Shown one piece after another: positions 34,018 to 42,460 of a stretch of 64,000 nucleotides of DNA. The notes below the pieces were generated by a model, which did not search any database, was not told the origin of the DNA, and was given only the letters and a program-made list of their open reading frames with translations. This stretch comes from Gammaproteobacteria bacterium. GTDB taxonomy: Bacteria > Pseudomonadota > Gammaproteobacteria > Pseudomonadales > Pseudohongiellaceae. The translations under genes were made by a program, and so were the position numbers. The stretch lies in NCBI GenBank assembly GCA_029246545.1, contig JAQWMX010000008.1, forward strand, positions 1 through 64,000. The letters run 5' to 3'. Position 1 is the stretch's first letter; each line of letters begins with the position of its first letter.

Positions 34018-34638
34018 TTAAGAATTCATTGCCATCATAAGAAAGCCAGAAAATGCTGCATTACTTGGTGTGAGACTGCTATCAACAAAATCTTTCATTT
34101 CTAAAATGGTTTCACGGTAACGCTGGTAAAATTCCCAACTAGGTTGTGGCTTATAAATTAAGCCTTCTAATTCAAATGTCGCAATCACACCTTTGGCGGT
34201 AGTTGGCTTAATAAAGACTTCTTTGTCGGGGTGAAAGTATGTCGAGATGATAGTCATCAATGTCCATTTTGCTAATTTAGCTGAACGTAAAATAGTTAGC
34301 ATGTCGTTAAAGCCTTTTTCTTGATTTCCATGCAGAAAATTTTTAAGTCCGTTACTTAGTTTTCTTTTTTCTTTCTCAGTTAAGGCTTTTAATAAATCTC
34401 TAAACTTAGGTTTTTCGAATAAAGAAACCATTGATGAAGCACTAATTACTTTGGCCATATTTATGCAAATTTCTTCATGATCGCGAAATTTACTTTTCGA
34501 AAAAAAGTTCTGGGCTTGGGTGACTCGCTTGTTCATGCCGTGTTTTTTCCCCATAGCAAGCATGTCAGGATGCTCAAAACCGCCAGGGTATTTATATAAG
34601 AAAGCTGATTCTGCTTCTTTTAATTTTTCCAGATTCAT
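34018..34638 (-). CDS. Conserved hypothetical protein, no family recognised
   Basis: I chose ATG 34638, giving 206 residues; a TTG 45 bp further upstream would overlap the esterase gene and adds no recognisable sequence. The protein is Lys-rich and mainly helical, with no signal peptide or membrane helix. Segments such as Y-K-Y-P-G-G-F-E-H-P-D-M near the start and F-L-H-G-N-Q-E-K-G-F-N-D-M in the middle look conserved in style, but I cannot attach a domain name. It is packed between an exported esterase gene and apbE in the same direction. Function unknown. Confidence 0.65.
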   Translation of the reverse strand: MNLEKLKEAESAFLYKYPGGFEHPDMLAMGKKHGMNKRVTQAQNFFSKSKFRDHEEICINMAKVISASSMVSLFEKPKFRDLLKALTEKEKRKLSNGLKNFLHGNQEKGFNDMLTILRSAKLAKWTLMTIISTYFHPDKEVFIKPTTAKGVIATFELEGLIYKPQPSWEFYQRYRETILEMKDFVDSSLTPSNAAFSGFLMMAMNS

Positions 34639-34651
34639 TGTGTTGTGATGT

Positions 34652-35374
34652 TTAGTTGCTGCAACTGGTACGAGCTCGATCAAGCTCGGCGAATAAACGC
34701 TCTCTTAAATTATTTTTTCTAACATCCAGTACATGATTTTGATCAGTTTCTACATTAAAGCTGATGTTGTAGCCGCGTTCTTGTAAGGCTTGATATTGAT
34801 TTTGCATGGCAGAACGCCACGAGGAATCACGATCACCGACATGCATGTAAATACAAAGTGGACGTAATGCTTCCAGTCTCGAATCAGAAGCGCCATTGAG
34901 CAGTCCCGGGTAGCCAGTGACAGAAGTGAAATAATCTGGATACAGAGAAGCAACATGAAATGCACTCAAGCCTCCGTTGGATATGCCAGTGATATGGAGC
35001 TTGTTATCTGCCACAGGATAGGTGTCTCTTATATAGTCTAGAAATTCAGGGAATACTCTGTCACCGCCTTGAAAAAATAACTGACCGTTTGGAGCAGATG
35101 GGCTGATGACGATATAGCCATCGCGTTCTGCTTTTTCACGCCAATCTGCATCGGTGCTACCTGCAACGATATTCCAGCTTTGAGAACCACCAGGAAATTG
35201 TAGAACGGTTGGGTAAGTTTGAGTCGGGTCATAGTTGTCGGGCAATATGATTCTAAACCTGACATCTAAGCCGCCAAATTCTCTGGTGTCTTCGCTGACT
35301 TCTGCAAAGGAAGGATTAACCAAGAGAGTTAGAAGTGTAATGACACTTAGTATTTTTATGCTGAATTTAATCAT
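34652..35374 (-). CDS. Exported esterase-like alpha/beta hydrolase
   Basis: The 240-residue product has a signal peptide ending P-S-F-A and an esterase/PHB-depolymerase-like alpha/beta hydrolase domain. The nucleophile elbow is G-I-S-N-G-G (Ser near residue 133), with an upstream V-L-Q-F-P-G-G oxyanion region and a downstream V-G-D-R-D-S-S-W Asp candidate and D-Q-N-H-V-L-D His candidate, so a complete Ser-Asp-His triad is plausible. The size and layout fit poly(3-hydroxybutyrate) depolymerase or feruloyl-esterase relatives. It probably acts in the periplasm. It follows the oligoendopeptidase gene by 15 bp and is likely co-transcribed. Confidence 0.8.
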   Translation of the reverse strand: MIKFSIKILSVITLLTLLVNPSFAEVSEDTREFGGLDVRFRIILPDNYDPTQTYPTVLQFPGGSQSWNIVAGSTDADWREKAERDGYIVISPSAPNGQLFFQGGDRVFPEFLDYIRDTYPVADNKLHITGISNGGLSAFHVASLYPDYFTSVTGYPGLLNGASDSRLEALRPLCIYMHVGDRDSSWRSAMQNQYQALQERGYNISFNVETDQNHVLDVRKNNLRERLFAELDRARTSCSN

Positions 35375-35389
35375 TGTCTCTCCGTAGTA

Positions 35390-37246
35390 TTAGTTATCAA
35401 GAATACTTTCAATTCTGTCCATTAACGAATTCATTCGCCGAATTACTGGTTCATAGGCTTCAGGCTGCGTCATATCTAAGCCCGCTTCGTTTAACAAAAT
35501 GTCATGTGGGTAATCTGAGCCCCCAGCACTAAGTACATTTAAAAAGTTATCTCGCACCTGAACATCACCGGCTAGAAATTTTTCAGCAAACCAGGCGGCA
35601 CCAGTAATACTTGTGGCATATTGAAAAACATAAAAATCATAATAAAAGTGTGGGATATATGCCCACTCGACGGTATAGGCTTCATCTATAGTAAGTACAC
35701 CTTCATCATGTCCGTGATAACGTTTTAATAGATCACCATAAGTTTCACTTAATACCGTGCCATTGAGTGGCTCGCCATTTTCTGCCATTTGATGGATGGC
35801 TAATTCAAATTCAGCAAACATTGTTTGGCGAAAAAAAGTTCCGCGAATACTTTCTAATGCGGACCCTAGGTAGAACAGCCTTTCTTCATCAGTTTGGGCA
35901 TTGGCAATCATATATTCTTCAAGCAATATCTCATTAATGGTTGAGGCCATTTCTGCAGTGAAAGTTGAATAATCCGCAGTTTCCCAGGGGTTGCTGGCAT
36001 TAGCCAAGAGCGAGTGCACCGCATGTCCCCACTCATGAGCAAAAGTAGAAAGGGCGTTATAGTCATCAGTGTGGTTTAACAGAATATAAGGATGCACATC
36101 ATAAGCAGACCCACTCATATATGCACCAGAGATTTTACCAGGCTGAGGGTGGCTATGCATCCAATCCTGAGAAAGTCCTTCAGCTAAAAGGTTTAGATAA
36201 GTCTCACCAAAAGGTTGTAAGGCTTCAAAGGCTATTTCTTTAGAACGCTCAATATCGAAAACACCAGTATCAACTTCAAGTAATGGTGGATAGATATCGT
36301 AATAGCGTAAATCGTCAACACCCAACATGCGTCCACGTAGTTCCAAGTAACGATGGAAGATTGGCAGTGAGTTATTTACTTGTGTAACTAATTGAGTATA
36401 AGTTTCTGGTGGTAGGCCATCTTGAAACAGGTTTTGTTGCAAAACTGAATCGTAAGATCGGGCTCGTGCAGAAAAAACATTGGCCTGAACTTCTGAACTT
36501 AAAGTGGCGCCCATACCATCCGCGTATTGCTGCCAAGCACCCCAAAATGTATCGAATACCAGTTTCCTGTCTTCGCGATTATCTACACCTCGATAAAAGG
36601 AATAGGCAGCTTGTGTCAATTGGACTTCTTCACCATCGCTTAAAGTTACGCTAGGCCAGGGAATGTCAGCATTCGCATACATTTGATAAATCTGCTCTGG
36701 TGAAGACAGCAATAGTGAAGCTTGAGCCAGAATAGCTTCAGTCTGTTCATTTAAAGTGTAAGGTGCCATGCGCAAAGTGTCTTCTAACATGAATTCAAAT
36801 TTAGCCAAGGCAGGTTCTTCATCTAAAAACCGATGTACGTTTTCTGTACCAACTGAGAGAATTTCAGGGCTAAGCCATGAAGTCGCTTCTCCCCAATTAG
36901 TATAGAGTTGCATGGCTCTACCAAAACGAGTTTGCTCGTCTGAGTTTCTCTGGTCCGCATCAAGTCGAAGGTTGGTATAAATATAGATTCGAGTAATTTC
37001 TTTATAAGCATTTGAAATAGTGCTGAGGGCCTCAGCCAATGCTTCAGCACTACTACCTAAGGTGCCACGATAGCGTTCAACACTTTGCAGACGATTTTCA
37101 AGATCAGTAAATGCGGCTTCCCAATCATCGGTAGATGCATAGAGATCAGTTAGATCCCAGACATAGAGCTCTGATTCTTGGGCGGTGGCTGATAGGAAGA
37201 TAAAGCTCAGGATAGTAGAAATTAATAGAGTTGAGAGTCTCATCAA
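35390..37246 (-). CDS. pepF: Exported oligoendopeptidase F (M3 family)
   Basis: The 618-residue product is an M3-family zinc metallopeptidase. It has an N-terminal signal peptide ending S-A-T-A-Q, the helical oligoendopeptidase N-domain (L-Y-V-W-D-L-T-D-L-Y) and the zinc motif F-A-H-E-W-G-H-A-V-H-S, with the third ligand Glu in S-T-I-N-E-I-L-L about 28 residues on. PepF enzymes cleave short peptides; many are cytoplasmic, so the signal peptide suggests periplasmic peptide processing here. It is the first gene of a leftward run with the esterase, an unknown protein and apbE. Confidence 0.9.
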   Translation of the reverse strand: MMRLSTLLISTILSFIFLSATAQESELYVWDLTDLYASTDDWEAAFTDLENRLQSVERYRGTLGSSAEALAEALSTISNAYKEITRIYIYTNLRLDADQRNSDEQTRFGRAMQLYTNWGEATSWLSPEILSVGTENVHRFLDEEPALAKFEFMLEDTLRMAPYTLNEQTEAILAQASLLLSSPEQIYQMYANADIPWPSVTLSDGEEVQLTQAAYSFYRGVDNREDRKLVFDTFWGAWQQYADGMGATLSSEVQANVFSARARSYDSVLQQNLFQDGLPPETYTQLVTQVNNSLPIFHRYLELRGRMLGVDDLRYYDIYPPLLEVDTGVFDIERSKEIAFEALQPFGETYLNLLAEGLSQDWMHSHPQPGKISGAYMSGSAYDVHPYILLNHTDDYNALSTFAHEWGHAVHSLLANASNPWETADYSTFTAEMASTINEILLEEYMIANAQTDEERLFYLGSALESIRGTFFRQTMFAEFELAIHQMAENGEPLNGTVLSETYGDLLKRYHGHDEGVLTIDEAYTVEWAYIPHFYYDFYVFQYATSITGAAWFAEKFLAGDVQVRDNFLNVLSAGGSDYPHDILLNEAGLDMTQPEAYEPVIRRMNSLMDRIESILDN

Positions 37247-37341
37247 ATTTGATCCGTCTAGAATTGGGTAGTATTGTTCAATTAAAGCATAAGTGAAAAG
37301 ATTTGTTGAAGAGTATAATTACCTTCAGCATACCCAAAAAC

Positions 37342-37737
37342 ATGAATAGACAACGCCTTAACTTTGCTGCTCTGATGCTAATCTGTGTATACGGACTATG
37401 GTATATGCGGCAACAACTTACTCCAGAAATACCTGATGTGACACCTTATGCTGCGCGCCCTGAATTGTTGGAGGATGCCCCACCGGAAGAGTGGCAAGGT
37501 GAAGTACAAGCCGTGCACTATGCGCTTGGATGGAGTCTGGTTTATTTCTTGCTGGATAATAATTCTGGTCGACGCACATTAACCGCTCTTTTACAAAAAC
37601 TAGCCGATGATTATTGTACGCCCACTAATAGCTTGTTGCAGTTAGATTTGAATTACCCTGGCGGTATCTCTGCCTTGCAGGAAGATTTTTACACCTGGTT
37701 GAATGATGAGAATGATTTACGTACTCATACTTATTAG
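37342..37737 (+). CDS. Small membrane-anchored protein, family uncertain
   Basis: Starting at ATG 37342 (an upstream TTG at 37303 is less likely) the product is 131 residues. It begins with a membrane segment (F-A-A-L-M-L-I-C-V-Y-G-L-W-Y) followed by a Pro-rich linker and a domain containing A-L-G-W-S-L-V-Y-F-L-L-D, G-R-R-T-L-T-A-L-L-Q-K-L-A-D and D-L-N-Y-P-G-G-I-S-A-L, ending D-F-Y-T-W-L-N. This resembles the C-terminal end of larger periplasmic peptidase-MA-like (DUF1570-type) proteins, but the match is from memory and weak. Divergent from pepF. Function unknown; possibly a truncated gene. Confidence 0.5.
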   Translation: MNRQRLNFAALMLICVYGLWYMRQQLTPEIPDVTPYAARPELLEDAPPEEWQGEVQAVHYALGWSLVYFLLDNNSGRRTLTALLQKLADDYCTPTNSLLQLDLNYPGGISALQEDFYTWLNDENDLRTHTY

Positions 37738-37905
37738 CAATAACCTGCTTTGAAGGCTTTAGTTTAAGCTTCGGGCTATACCAATCACATCTCTCTGATG
37801 TGTATTTTATTCAAATTGAATTTTTCCTAGGTAAACCTATTTTTTTCTTAGGCGTTATAAGTAATACAAATGAAAAATAATGCTTAACAAAGCTGGAGAG
37901 AAATA

Positions 37906-38199
37906 ATGGAAAAGATGAATAAAATTAAAGTTTTCTTAGTAGGCACTGCTTTATGCAAAGCGGCAGCCTTAAGTGTTGGAGGTGTGTTTGCACAAGATTC
38001 TGAGAATGCAGATGGTGAGCGCAGAGCTGAATTTGAAGAACGACGGCAAGAACGTAGGGAAGGAGCTGAAGCTAGGCGTGAAGAACATTGGGCTGAATTA
38101 TCTTCAGCTAACCCTGAATTAGCCGGTGAGATCGAAGCCTTACGTGCCGAACGTACAGCGCAACGAGAACAAGCGCGGGCAGAGTTTGCAGAAAATTAG
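37906..38199 (+). CDS. Small exported Glu/Arg-rich protein
   Basis: The 97-residue product has a signal peptide (M-E-K-M-N-K start, cleavage near V-F-A) and a mature part dominated by Glu, Arg and Ala in long helical segments (E-E-R-R-Q-E-R-R-E-G-A-E-A-R-R-E-E). It recalls Spy/CpxP-like or other small periplasmic helical proteins but lacks their L-T-x-x-Q repeats. GGAGAG precedes the start. After the TAG stop the same frame continues 33 codons to a second TAG at 38299-38301, ending in G-Q-E-Q-G-G-P-R-G-R-R, so the original protein may have been longer. It precedes an ECF sigma gene. Confidence 0.55.
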   Translation: MEKMNKIKVFLVGTALCKAAALSVGGVFAQDSENADGERRAEFEERRQERREGAEARREEHWAELSSANPELAGEIEALRAERTAQREQARAEFAEN

Positions 38200-38308
38200 C
38201 CAAATATCGCGATTGCTTTAGAAGATGGCACTATTAATAGATGCATGCTAAATGGCAGATCAAGGGGACAAGAGCAAGGTGGCCCTAGAGGTCGACGCTA
38301 GATTATAA

Positions 38309-38935
38309 ATGAGTTTTTTCATTACCTATACTTATGACAGTCTTTTTACTCTGGGCTATGATGGCCAGGGTAAAAGATTTAATTCGAGGAGAAAATTTCT
38401 GGATAACTCCCAAGCGCTGGGAAATTTTTTTTCGTCAATCGAAAAAAGAGCTTTTCGCCGTGCTCAGATAGCAACTGGTAATACTGATGATGCTTTAGAT
38501 ATCGTCCAGGATGCAATGCTTTCGTTAACGAACAAATATGCTAATAAAGAAGCTCAAGACTGGGAATTACTATTCCATAAGATTTTAAGCAATCGTATTA
38601 TGGATTGGCATCGCCGAACGGCAATACGAAAACGTTTTGGAACTTGGCTTTCATCAAATGATGATGATGAGTTAGAAGAACCAGAGTTTGAAGATCTTAG
38701 TGCACGCAGCCCTGAAGAGATAAGCCAAACGGATCAATCTCTTGTGCTGTTGGAAGCTGCATTACAAGAAATGCCACTTAAACAACAGCAGGTTTTTTTA
38801 CTTCGAACCTGGGAGGGTTTGAGTGAAAAAGAAACTTCCGTGGCAATGTCTTGTTCGGTTGGTACTATTAAGTCGCATTACTCAAGAGCCCGCAGTTTCT
38901 TAAAAAATAAACTGGAATATGAGCTAGATAGATAA
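38309..38935 (+). CDS. ECF-type RNA polymerase sigma factor
   Basis: The 208-residue product has sigma-70 region 2 (A-L-D-I-V-Q-D-A-M-L, with L-F-H-K-I-L-S-N-R-I-M-D-W-H-R-R) and region 4 (Q-Q-Q-V-F-L-L-R-T-W-E-G-L-S-E-K-E-T followed by C-S-V-G-T-I-K-S-H). An acidic linker lies between. About 30 N-terminal residues before L-D-N-S-Q-A-L are not conserved in style, so the true start may be internal. The next genes (DUF3619, DUF3106) are the usual partners of this subgroup in proteobacteria, where the DUF3619 protein is a candidate anti-sigma factor. Regulon unknown. Confidence 0.88.
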   Translation: MSFFITYTYDSLFTLGYDGQGKRFNSRRKFLDNSQALGNFFSSIEKRAFRRAQIATGNTDDALDIVQDAMLSLTNKYANKEAQDWELLFHKILSNRIMDWHRRTAIRKRFGTWLSSNDDDELEEPEFEDLSARSPEEISQTDQSLVLLEAALQEMPLKQQQVFLLRTWEGLSEKETSVAMSCSVGTIKSHYSRARSFLKNKLEYELDR

Positions 38936-38940
38936 ATGTT

Positions 38941-39306
38941 ATGAGTGAAAAAAAATCAGATCAACAATTTTTGAATGAAGTTAAGCAGGAACTTGACGAT
39001 AGTTGTGAACGTTTAGACGCTCAGACTTTATCTCGCTTAAATCATATTCGTCATCAGGTTCTTGAAGGGGCTATAAAAGAAAATAGATTTTCTTTTTATC
39101 AAAGACCTTTACTGTCAGGTGGCGCCTTGGCATTTTTTACGCTGGTTCTGGCTGTGAGTTTTAATTTTAATAGTGATAGTGGAAATGATGCTGATATTGC
39201 TTTGTCTGAATTAGAAGACATTGAAATGCTCACCACTGAAGATAGCTTTGAGTTATATGAAGAAATGGAGTTCTATCAATGGTTGAGCATGAATGATGGG
39301 TTCTAA
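38941..39306 (+). CDS. DUF3619-family protein, candidate anti-sigma factor
   Basis: The 121-residue product has a soluble N-terminal helix region (L-D-A-Q-T-L-S-R-L-N-H-I-R), a single membrane segment at about residues 58-74 and an acidic C-terminus ending D-S-F-E-L-Y-E-E-M-E-F-Y-Q-W-L. This C-terminal pattern is the signature of DUF3619. The cytoplasmic-helix/one-helix membrane topology fits an anti-sigma factor for the ECF sigma encoded five bases upstream. It overlaps or touches the DUF3106 gene downstream, so all three are one operon. Confidence 0.8.
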   Translation: MSEKKSDQQFLNEVKQELDDSCERLDAQTLSRLNHIRHQVLEGAIKENRFSFYQRPLLSGGALAFFTLVLAVSFNFNSDSGNDADIALSELEDIEMLTTEDSFELYEEMEFYQWLSMNDGF

Positions 39307-39307
39307 A

Positions 39308-39832
39308 ATGAGTCATATAAAGAATATATTGCTATTACTCAGTTTAAGCTTTTGTTTACTTGCTGCTCCAGGTTTTACACAACCACCATCATCTTCAGTA
39401 GAAGATATTTCGCTGGTGGAATGGGAAAGTTTGGATAATGAAAAGCAGAAAATTTTGTCTCGGTTTAAAGAATCTTGGGATGGTTTCGATGTGCAACAAC
39501 AACAACGCATGCTGAGACAAGCAGAGCGCTGGCAGAGTATGTCACCAGAACAACGAGAGCGAGCCAGAAGTCGTGTTAGAGAGCTTTCCGGGATTAATAG
39601 AGAAAGGCGTGATCGAATTCGGAATAATTTTGAAGCTTTCGATAACCTGTCGGAAGATGAAAAACGCGCCATAAGACAAAGTTTTCAACGTTATCGCGAG
39701 CTTTCCGAAGAACAACGATTAGAGTTAATGGAAGAATTTGAAAGAAGAGGTCCTCCATCTCGAGACGGTCGAGATGGTCGCCGTAGAAGTGGGCCTTCGG
39801 CAGATTTGGAGAGTGAAGAACCTACTCCGTAA
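39308..39832 (+). CDS. Exported DUF3106-family protein
   Basis: With start at ATG 39308 (an ATG at 39293 would overlap the previous gene) the product is 174 residues. It has a signal peptide ending P-G-F-T-Q and a highly charged helical body with repeats of the form W-E-S-L-D-N-E-K-Q, R-W-Q-S-M-S-P-E-Q-R and F-D-N-L-S-E-D-E-K-R, which define DUF3106. The C-terminus is Arg/Gly/Ser/Pro-rich. Such proteins accompany ECF sigma/DUF3619 pairs and are thought to be periplasmic; no biochemical role is known to me. Confidence 0.82.
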   Translation: MSHIKNILLLLSLSFCLLAAPGFTQPPSSSVEDISLVEWESLDNEKQKILSRFKESWDGFDVQQQQRMLRQAERWQSMSPEQRERARSRVRELSGINRERRDRIRNNFEAFDNLSEDEKRAIRQSFQRYRELSEEQRLELMEEFERRGPPSRDGRDGRRRSGPSADLESEEPTP

Positions 39833-39891
39833 TTTAAGTTCTAGAATATTAATGATTGAATTTTTTTCTTTTTGCCTTATTATATATTCGG

Positions 39892-40173
39892 ATGATTAAG
39901 TTGAATAGACAGTTTTTTCAAGTTTGCTTTCTGGCATTTTTGTTGCTTGGGGTCCAGGCTTTACAAAATTCAACTATTCATGATCATGTTCAGCACCAAG
40001 TTGATTGTGTTCTTTGTCACTTCGATTCTCATGATCAAGTTACACTTTCCCAGCCTGATACAAGTTTTGCAGTTGAACAGATTGCTCATTTAAGTAAACT
40101 TTCTGATCAGGTTTATATTTCTTACCACTACCCTTCTTACCAAGGCCGCTCTCCGCCACGTTTTTACTCTTAG
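39892..40173 (+). CDS. Small exported His/Cys protein upstream of TonB receptor (DUF2946-like)
   Basis: From ATG 39892 the product is 93 residues. It has a signal or anchor segment (F-L-A-F-L-L-L-G-V-Q-A) and a short region with H-D-H-V-Q-H-Q-V-D-C-V-L-C-H-F-D-S-H-D, that is six His and a C-x-x-C pair within about 20 residues. This resembles small DUF2946-type proteins that sit beside TonB-dependent metal receptors. The TonB receptor gene starts 69 bp downstream. Metal binding is a reasonable inference; experimental function is unknown. Confidence 0.6.
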   Translation: MIKLNRQFFQVCFLAFLLLGVQALQNSTIHDHVQHQVDCVLCHFDSHDQVTLSQPDTSFAVEQIAHLSKLSDQVYISYHYPSYQGRSPPRFYS

Positions 40174-40242
40174 ATCGTATTAAACAAATAAGCTGTTCAG
40201 TTTTTGAGCGGTTCCTCTGTATGTTTATAAAGAGTAAAAAAA

Positions 40243-42288
40243 ATGAAATCGAAAATTTTATTGGCACCGTCGCTGTTATTAACAGCGGCAGTAAATGCAC
40301 AAGAAGCTCCAGCAGAAGTTGATTTTGAATTTATCATTCAAGGGGTTCATGCCCGAGATTCCCAGACTGCTTTACCAATTACCGTATTGAGTGAAGAAGA
40401 AATTAGGTCGGAAGCAAGCGTTAATATTGGGGATAGCCTTTCCATGCAACCAGGAATAAACAATGCTTCGTTTGGCCCCGCCGTGGGACAACCAGTCATT
40501 AGGGGTCAACAGGGAAGAAGAGTCATGAGTTTGACCAACGGCATGGTTAATGCTGATGCATCGGGTAATTCTGCCGACCATGCCGTAACTGTAGAGCCTA
40601 TGCTGGCGACAGGCGTTGAAATCCTGCGCGGCCCTTCCACCTTACTTTATGGCGGTGGTGCAATTGGTGGTGTTGTCAATGTCACCGATAGCCGGTTTAA
40701 CGAAAGTGGCCTAGATCGACCTGTATTTTCCTTTGAGTGGAGGCATGATTCTGCTTCTGATATGGACACTGCCGTTGGCAGCTTCTCAATTCCAGCGGGT
40801 AATTTTGTCTTGCATGCCGACATAACGGATAGGCAATGGAATGACCTAGAAATATCTGGGTTAGCTATTCATCCGGATTATCTTGAGGAAGAGCACGAAG
40901 AAGAAGAAGAGCACGAAGAAGAAGTAGAAAACTCCGATGGGTTTATTGCCAATACCCGCGGAGAAACTCAGGCCGTCAATCTGGCATTTTCCTATTTGTT
41001 GGATAATGGCTTCCTTGGCTTCTCATTTAATCAGATGGCCAATGAGTACGGTTTACCACCTGGCGTGCATGGTCATCATGAAGAAGAGCATGGTGAAGAG
41101 AATATTTTCATCGATATGGAAAGAAAGCGTTATGACTTTATTGCAAATTTAAATGACCTTAGCCCAATGATTGAATCATTGGATTATCGCTTAAGTTATA
41201 CCGATTACGAGCATGCTGAGATGGAAGGCCCTGGTATGATCGGGACTCAGTTTAATAATGATTCTTTTCAGCAACGCCTACAATTAACTCATTCCGAGAT
41301 CGGTGGCTGGCATGGTGTGCTTGGCTTCCAGCACAGTGATGAGACTTTTTCGGCAGTTGGCGAAGAAAGTTTTATTCCAGAAACTGATATCAGTACAGTG
41401 GGCGTATTTTTAGTAGAAGCTATACATACTGAAGATTTCACTTATGAATTTGGGCTGCGTGCGAACCGGGATGAAATGGACCCAACGAATGGTATTGCAG
41501 GTAGAAACTTTTCAACCTTGAGTTATTCGGGCTCGACATTATGGGATACAAATGATGTCGTTTCTGTTGGTCTGGCATACTCTCATTCAGAACGAGCTCC
41601 TTCGCAAGAGGAGTTGTTCTCTAATAACAATCTAGCGAATATCGATGATTGCGTCATTCACTTTGCCACCGGGTCATGTGAGATTGGAGATGTAACTTTA
41701 GACGAAGAAAGTTCTGATAACCTGGAATTAAGCTTTTATCTAGATCTAATGGAAATGGAAGCAAACGTAACTTTCTTTGTTAATAAATTCGACGACTATA
41801 TCTATCAGTCTAATATCGGAGTAGAAGTTGATGAATTTCCTGTTCGATCGTATTTAAATTCTGATGCAGATTTTTATGGTATAGAAGCAGATTTACTTTA
41901 TAGCCTTAGTAATAATTGGAGTCTGCGTATATTTGGCGATAAAGTGAAAGGGACCTTGGAGGATGATACTTATGTTCCCAGGATGCCGCCTCTCCGACTG
42001 GGTTCAGAGTTAAACTATAACCTTTCCAGCTTAAATGCTTCGATCTCTGTACTGAAAGCTTCTGATCAAGACAATCCTGGTATTGGAGAAATAGCGACAG
42101 ATGGCTATACTCGCTGGAATGCGGAAATAAATTATTCATTTGATAATTTGTTTGATGGTGAATTGATGTTGTTTTCTAAGTTGCGAAACATAACTAATGA
42201 AGAAATTAGACTTGCTACCTCTTTCTTAAGAGGTTTTGCCCCTGAAAGTGGTAGGTCTATAGAGCTAGGTGCCAGGTATAGTTTCTAA
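40243..42288 (+). CDS. TonB-dependent outer-membrane receptor with His/Glu-rich loops (ZnuD-like)
   Basis: The 681-residue product has a signal peptide, a plug domain (P-I-T-V-L-S-E-E-E-I near residue 46, then P-V-I-R-G-Q-Q-G-R-R, V-E-I-L-R-G-P-S-T-L-L-Y-G-G-G-A-I-G-G-V-V-N) and a 22-strand barrel ending in G-A-R-Y-S-F. Two extracellular-type loops are extremely rich in His and Glu, around residues 211-228 and 273-284 (H-G-H-H-E-E-E-H-G-E-E). Such loops are known from ZnuD, a zinc/heme receptor. The adjacent small His/Cys protein supports transport of zinc or another transition metal. No Zur or Fur box could be identified by eye. Confidence 0.9.
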   Translation: MKSKILLAPSLLLTAAVNAQEAPAEVDFEFIIQGVHARDSQTALPITVLSEEEIRSEASVNIGDSLSMQPGINNASFGPAVGQPVIRGQQGRRVMSLTNGMVNADASGNSADHAVTVEPMLATGVEILRGPSTLLYGGGAIGGVVNVTDSRFNESGLDRPVFSFEWRHDSASDMDTAVGSFSIPAGNFVLHADITDRQWNDLEISGLAIHPDYLEEEHEEEEEHEEEVENSDGFIANTRGETQAVNLAFSYLLDNGFLGFSFNQMANEYGLPPGVHGHHEEEHGEENIFIDMERKRYDFIANLNDLSPMIESLDYRLSYTDYEHAEMEGPGMIGTQFNNDSFQQRLQLTHSEIGGWHGVLGFQHSDETFSAVGEESFIPETDISTVGVFLVEAIHTEDFTYEFGLRANRDEMDPTNGIAGRNFSTLSYSGSTLWDTNDVVSVGLAYSHSERAPSQEELFSNNNLANIDDCVIHFATGSCEIGDVTLDEESSDNLELSFYLDLMEMEANVTFFVNKFDDYIYQSNIGVEVDEFPVRSYLNSDADFYGIEADLLYSLSNNWSLRIFGDKVKGTLEDDTYVPRMPPLRLGSELNYNLSSLNASISVLKASDQDNPGIGEIATDGYTRWNAEINYSFDNLFDGELMLFSKLRNITNEEIRLATSFLRGFAPESGRSIELGARYSF

Positions 42289-42460
42289 GCTACAGCTTCA
42301 AATTTTGTTAAATACTGAAATAATTATGGGATAAACTTTAAGCTTGTCCCATATTTACTATATTTCGTTTGACAAGTTCCGGCTATTCTATCAACACTTT
42401 CTTCTTTCTCTTATGTTTTTATAATTTAAATAAAAATTGCATTAAGAACGCTAGATAAGA

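Noticed and set aside
42328-42350. Hairpin downstream of the TonB receptor (GGGATAA/TTGTCCC)
   Set aside because: Seven-bp stem with one G-T pair and no T-tract; too weak to call a terminator.
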